DNA of 64,000 nucleotides from Rhizobium lentis (GTDB taxonomy: Bacteria > Pseudomonadota > Alphaproteobacteria > Rhizobiales > Rhizobiaceae), in the NCBI RefSeq assembly GCF_017352135.1, contig NZ_CP071454.1, forward strand, positions 2,257,001 through 2,321,000, read 5' to 3'. Positions 60,291 to 64,000 of the stretch are shown piece after piece (the stretch's first letter is position 1; every line of letters begins with the position of its first letter). The notes under the pieces are model-generated. The model worked only from the letters and a program-made list of their open reading frames with translations, was not told where the DNA came from and ran no database searches. The position numbers were made by a program, and so were the translations under genes.

Positions 60291-61040
60291 TTACGCCGCG
60301 CGCAAGCCGATTCTTCGGGTAATCGCCGCTTCGACGAGGCCCATGGCGTCATAGATCAGCACCGCCATCAGGCCGACGATCAGACCGCCCTGCAGGATGA
60401 AGGCGGTATTGTCCGATATCAGCCCGGCGATGATCACTTCGCCGAGCCCCTTTGCCGCAACCGTCGAGCCGATCGTCGCAGTGCCGATATTGATGACGGT
60501 TGCGACTTTCAGCCCTTCGAGGATCAGCGGCAGGGCAAGCGGCAGTTCGACGCGGAAGAGCCGCTGCGTGCCGTTCATGCCCATGCCGTCGGCGGCGTCG
60601 AGCACCTGCGGCGAAACCTGCTTCAGGCCGGCGACGGTGTTTTCGAAGATCGGCAGCAGGCCGTAGAGAAAGAGCGCGATCAGCGTCGGCATGGCGCCGA
60701 AGCCGGTGGCGGGCACGGCGAGCGCCAGCACCGCGACCGGCGGAAAGGTCTGGCCGGCATTGGCGATCGCGCGCGACAGCGGCAGGAAATCGGCGCCGCT
60801 TTGGCGTGTTACGAAGATGCCGCCGACGACGGCGAGCACGGCGCTGCAGACGATCGATCCGATGACGAGCTGCAGATGGCCGAGCGCCAGCGAGGCCAGG
60901 CTGTTCTGGGTGTAGACGGCAGGCGCATTGTTGCTGGTCAGCGGAGTGAGCAGGAAGGAAAGCCACTCGGTCCTGAACAGCAGGATCAGGAGCAGGGCGA
61001 GCGCCGCCAGGCGGAAGAGATTGGCGACGAGGTGTTTCAT
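60291..61040 (-). CDS. yehW: Osmoprotectant ABC transporter permease, YehW-like
   Basis: A 249-residue binding-protein-dependent permease with about five to six membrane segments. The family's coupling loop is GMNGTQRLFRVELPLALPLILEG. The start at MKHLVANLF overlaps the ATPase stop (ATGA); an upstream in-frame extension is spurious. It is last in a four-gene set whose order (binding protein, long permease, ATPase, short permease) equals E. coli yehZYXW, a low-affinity glycine-betaine/osmoprotectant importer. Confidence 0.9.
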   Translation of the reverse strand: MKHLVANLFRLAALALLLILLFRTEWLSFLLTPLTSNNAPAVYTQNSLASLALGHLQLVIGSIVCSAVLAVVGGIFVTRQSGADFLPLSRAIANAGQTFPPVAVLALAVPATGFGAMPTLIALFLYGLLPIFENTVAGLKQVSPQVLDAADGMGMNGTQRLFRVELPLALPLILEGLKVATVINIGTATIGSTVAAKGLGEVIIAGLISDNTAFILQGGLIVGLMAVLIYDAMGLVEAAITRRIGLRAA

Positions 61041-61981
61041 GCCTTGCGGCCCAGTTCGAGCAGCCGGCGCATCGAGATCGAGCCGACCGGCGCCTTCTCG
61101 CCATCCTGCACCGCCGCCTCGTCGACCCCTTGCCAGATCATTTCGGCAAGTGCATCGCGCAGACTCAAGGATTGCGGCAGGGCATAGGCGAGACCGCTCT
61201 TGGCCGGCGCCATGCTCTCCTTCAGCGGCAGCAGCGACATCAGCTTCAGCGCCCGGTCGGAGGTGCCGGTCAATTGCTGGACGAAGGGATCGGCGGGTTC
61301 GGTGAGGATCTTTTCCGGCGTCGAGCATTGCAGCAATCGGCCCTGGCTCATGACAGCGATCTGATTGCCGAGATGGAAGGCCTCGTCCATGTCGTGGGTA
61401 ACGAGGATGATGGTCGTGCCGAACTGCTTCTGGATCGCCAGCAGGTCGTCCTGCGCCTTGCCGCGGATGACCGGATCGAGCGCGCCGAAGGGTTCGTCCA
61501 TCAACAGCAGTTCCGGCTCGGCGGCAAGGGCGCGTGCGACGCCGACGCGCTGCTGCTGGCCACCGGAGAGCTGATGCGGATATTTGTCGGCGAATTCAGC
61601 CGGATCGAGATTGAAAAGCCCGAGCAGTTCCTCGACGCGCCTGGCGATACGGGTGGAATCCCATTCGAGCAGCTGGGGGACGGTGGCGATATTCTGTGCC
61701 ACGGTGCGATGCGGAAACAGCCCGTGGCCTTGGATCGCATAACCGATCCGGCGGCGAAGTTCGGTCACCTCGACGTCCATCACATTCTGGCCGCCGACGA
61801 AGATCTCGCCTTCCGTGATCGGCACCAGCCGGTTGATCATCCGCATCAGCGTCGATTTGCCGGAGCCCGACGTGCCGACGATGACGGTGATCTCGCCCTT
61901 CTCGACGTCCATCGAGACCTTGTCGACGACGGTGGCAGCACCATAGCGCTTGGTGACGTTCCTGATTTCGATCATGCTCAT
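61037..61981 (-). CDS. yehX: Osmoprotectant ABC transporter ATP-binding protein, YehX-like
   Basis: A 314-residue ATPase of the glycine betaine/choline/proline type. Walker A is VGTSGSGKSTLMRMI, the Q-loop is GYAIQGHGLFPHRTV, the signature is LSGGQQQRVGVARA, Walker B is LLLMDEPFGALD and the H-loop is LVTHDMDEA. A C-terminal extension (about 240-314) ends with a partial CBS-like segment (GSISMRRLLEL). Its start overlaps the long permease stop (ATGA) and its end overlaps the short permease start. Confidence 0.94.
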   Translation of the reverse strand: MSMIEIRNVTKRYGAATVVDKVSMDVEKGEITVIVGTSGSGKSTLMRMINRLVPITEGEIFVGGQNVMDVEVTELRRRIGYAIQGHGLFPHRTVAQNIATVPQLLEWDSTRIARRVEELLGLFNLDPAEFADKYPHQLSGGQQQRVGVARALAAEPELLLMDEPFGALDPVIRGKAQDDLLAIQKQFGTTIILVTHDMDEAFHLGNQIAVMSQGRLLQCSTPEKILTEPADPFVQQLTGTSDRALKLMSLLPLKESMAPAKSGLAYALPQSLSLRDALAEMIWQGVDEAAVQDGEKAPVGSISMRRLLELGRKA

Positions 61982-63144
61982 GCGGCGGGTCCCCGGATGC
62001 TGTCGATGACCGCATCGAGGATGACGGCCGATGAGAAGGCGAAGAAGACGGTCGGCACGGCGCCGAGCAGCACGAGGTCCATTGCCGTCTGGCCGAGCCC
62101 CTGGAAAATGAAGATGCCGAAGCCGCCGCCGCCGATCAAGGCGGCGATCGTCACCATGCCGATCGCCTGCACCAGCACGATGCGGATGCCGGTGAGGATC
62201 ACGGGGAAGGCGAGCGGCATGTCGATGCCGGTCAGGATCTGCAAGCGTGTCAGCCCCATGCCGGCGGCCGCATCGCGCACCGAAGGATCGACGCCCTGCA
62301 GGCCGACGACGGTATTGGCGACGATCGGCAGCAGCGAATAGAGCACTAGCGCGATCAAAGCCGGCGCCGTGCCGATGCCGCGGATGCCGATGGCGGCGGC
62401 GAGCGGTACATGGGTGGCGAGATAGCCGAGCGGCAGCATCAGCAGGCCGAAGAGCGCCAGGCTCGGGATCGTCTGGATGAGGCTTAAGCCCTGCAGCACG
62501 ACGGCTCTGAGCCTCGGTACCCAGAAACAGAGGATTCCGAGCGGCAGGCCGAGTATGATGGCGATAACAAGAGAACCGAGTGCCAGCAGCAGGTGCGAGA
62601 AGGCCTCCGTCCGGAACTGTGCCGCCCGCGTGGAAAATTCCTTCATGATCGACAGGCTGTCGAGCAGGCCGGAGAAGAGGAAAGCGAAGAGCAGCGCCGC
62701 ATAGGCCGCGAGCGCCGCGACCCGCATCCACGGCGCCAGCCGGATCTTGACCAGCGCATCGGAGATGATCAGCCCGATCACCGCGAACAGCACCCAGAAA
62801 CCGCCGCCGGGCGTCATGCGCGCCACCGTGCTGCCGGGCGGCGTCGCCGCGGTCGAGACCAGGCCGATCGCCGCGATGAGCGACGCCAGGCAAAGTGTGG
62901 CGATGACAAGCCGTGCCACTGCATTGGCGAGGAACAGGGTGGCGACGGCGGTCAGAACGAGAAAGACGGTCAGGATGATAACGGAGGGCTGGGGAAGAAG
63001 CTGCGTCAGCAGCATCGGCTTGCCGGCGGCGATGCGGTTCGCCTTCACATAGATGAAGGGCATCAGTGCCGTCGCCGCGATTCCGCCGGCCACCAGAACC
63101 ACGCCGAGCCGGTCCAGCCTGCGGACCGCTGAGGTTTCGTCCAT
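61978..63144 (-). CDS. yehY: Osmoprotectant ABC transporter permease, YehY-like
   Basis: A 388-residue permease longer than its partner. An extra N-terminal set of four membrane segments (about 13-155) precedes the conserved transporter core, with coupling loop GMGLTRLQILTGIDMPLAFPVI. This extra hydrophobic domain is typical of YehY. The start is at MDETSAVRRL. It is coupled to the ATPase gene by ATGA. Confidence 0.92.
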   Translation of the reverse strand: MDETSAVRRLDRLGVVLVAGGIAATALMPFIYVKANRIAAGKPMLLTQLLPQPSVIILTVFLVLTAVATLFLANAVARLVIATLCLASLIAAIGLVSTAATPPGSTVARMTPGGGFWVLFAVIGLIISDALVKIRLAPWMRVAALAAYAALLFAFLFSGLLDSLSIMKEFSTRAAQFRTEAFSHLLLALGSLVIAIILGLPLGILCFWVPRLRAVVLQGLSLIQTIPSLALFGLLMLPLGYLATHVPLAAAIGIRGIGTAPALIALVLYSLLPIVANTVVGLQGVDPSVRDAAAGMGLTRLQILTGIDMPLAFPVILTGIRIVLVQAIGMVTIAALIGGGGFGIFIFQGLGQTAMDLVLLGAVPTVFFAFSSAVILDAVIDSIRGPAA

Positions 63145-63215
63145 CAATTCAATCCCGTCTCGCCAGCCCCGTCGCAAGGAAGGCTCCGCCCGCAGCCGGG
63201 CGGAGCGAGGGGCAA

Positions 63216-64000
63216 CTATTTCAGGAAGCCCTTTTCCTTGAGATAGGCTTCGGCGACGGATTTTGCCGGCTCGCCGTCGACCTGGATCTTAGCGTTGAGC
63301 TTGCGCAGTTCGTCGGCGGTCAGGCTCTTGAAGATCGGCGAGAGCACCTCCTCGATCTTCGGATTGGCCTTCAGCACCTCTTCGCGGATGATCGGCGTGG
63401 GTGCATAGACCTGCTGCACGTTCTTGTCGTCTTCGAGAACGGTCAGTTCGGCCGCTTCGATCGCACCGTCGGTGCCGTAGACCATGGCGGTGTTGACGCC
63501 GTTCGTCTGGTCGGCGGCCGCCTTGATCGTCGCCGCCGTATCGCCGCCGGAGAGGACGACTGTCTGGTCGGGCTTCAGCTGGAAACCGTAGGTCGTCTGG
63601 AAAGCGGGAAGCGCGCCGGCCGAATTGACGAATTCGGACGAAGCGGCAAGCTTGACCGCGCCGCCGCCGGCAACCCATTTGCCGAAATCCGTGAGGCTCT
63701 TCAGCTTGTTCGGCTCGGCGACGTCGTTGCGCACGGCAAGCGCCCAAGTGTTGTTGGCGGGCGACGGCGTCAGCCAGACGATCTTGTTGGCGTCATAATC
63801 GAGCTTCTTCGCCAGCTCGTAACCCTTGTCGATATTCTTCCAGGCGGCGTCGTCGGCCTTGTTGAAGAAGAAGCCGGCATTGCCGGTATATTCGGGATAG
63901 ATGTCGATTTCGCCAGCGGTGATCGCCTTGCGCACCACCGGTGTGGCGCCGAGCGCGATACGGTCCTGCGTCTTGATGCCGTTGGCTTCGAGCGCGAGCG
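63216..64000 (-). CDS. yehZ: Osmoprotectant ABC transporter binding protein, YehZ/OsmF-like (5' end outside window)
   Basis: The last 261 codons of a type-II periplasmic binding protein of the OpuAC/OsmF family: GEIDIYPEYTGNAGFFF, VWLTPSPANNTWALAVR, YGFQLKPDQTVVLSGGDTAA, NTAMVYGTDGAIEAAELTVL and LNAKIQVDGEPAKSVAEAYL. The N-terminus and signal peptide lie beyond the window edge. It is first gene of the yehZYXW-like set; a GC-rich hairpin without T-tract lies 20-50 bases after its stop. The ligand is probably glycine betaine, choline or a related compound. Confidence 0.9.
   Translation of the reverse strand, partial: LALEANGIKTQDRIALGATPVVRKAITAGEIDIYPEYTGNAGFFFNKADDAAWKNIDKGYELAKKLDYDANKIVWLTPSPANNTWALAVRNDVAEPNKLKSLTDFGKWVAGGGAVKLAASSEFVNSAGALPAFQTTYGFQLKPDQTVVLSGGDTAATIKAAADQTNGVNTAMVYGTDGAIEAAELTVLEDDKNVQQVYAPTPIIREEVLKANPKIEEVLSPIFKSLTADELRKLNAKIQVDGEPAKSVAEAYLKEKGFLK

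Overview
The window is a high-GC chromosomal segment from an alphaproteobacterium of the order Hyphomicrobiales, most likely Rhizobium of the leguminosarum/etli group. The reasons are the fructose operon frcBCAK, a BA14K-family protein, a DUF982 protein, an NfeR1/alpha-r14-type small RNA, typical rhizobial palindromic intergenic repeats, and housekeeping proteins of rhizobial type. There is no rRNA, complete insertion sequence, transposase or CRISPR array. Identifications come from reading motifs and gene order, not from a database search.

Layout. 0-5.4 kb: lysine/peptidoglycan precursor genes dapD-dapE with a membrane protein, a LOG-family protein, a four-EF-hand secreted protein and a HAD nucleotidase. 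5.6-11.3 kb: a B12-binding radical SAM protein, Ada, a PEP-mutase-like protein, an FMN hydroxy-acid dehydrogenase and argB. 11.4-13.4 kb: an ECF sigma factor, its membrane anti-sigma factor and a secreted fasciclin protein. 13.4-16.7 kb: engB, yidC, rnpA, rpmH. 17-21 kb: a chemoreceptor and an orphan histidine kinase.

21.1-25.2 kb is the most accessory stretch. It runs from tRNA-Arg(ACG) through a DUF982 protein, a frameshifted exported protein, a mobile-element-type winged-helix protein with three short palindromes at its 3' end, and four small exported proteins. 25.2-31.4 kb: a phospholipid-type methyltransferase, an aldo/keto reductase, a small RNA with three CU-rich anti-Shine-Dalgarno loops, a lipoprotein hydrolase and a hydroxyproline-catabolism pair behind a perfect palindrome. 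31.5-36.6 kb: a GGDEF-EAL protein, a SnoaL-like protein, a TPR regulator, a cupin and a RidA protein.

36.7-42.2 kb: a sugar mutarotase, a ROK repressor and the frcBCAK fructose importer. 42.4-48.9 kb: pyrC, a diguanylate cyclase, a glyoxalase-like protein, a TetR/DUF1772 pair, pyrE and fructokinase. 48.9-56.5 kb: otsA, an ArsR/desaturase pair with a 20-bp palindrome, a hydrolase, pgi and fadD. 56.8-64 kb: a PRC-barrel protein, beta-mannosidase, a glyoxalase and a yehZYXW-type osmoprotectant importer cut by the window end.

Functional links: fructose enters by FrcBCA, is phosphorylated by fructokinase and meets glucose metabolism through Pgi. The Shine-Dalgarno regions of frcB and the fructokinase gene are both complementary to the loops of the small RNA. 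OtsA and the YehZYXW-like importer suggest osmoadaptation. pyrC, pyrE and possibly the HAD nucleotidase belong to pyrimidine metabolism. At least three families of dispersed palindromic repeats fill intergenic gaps.
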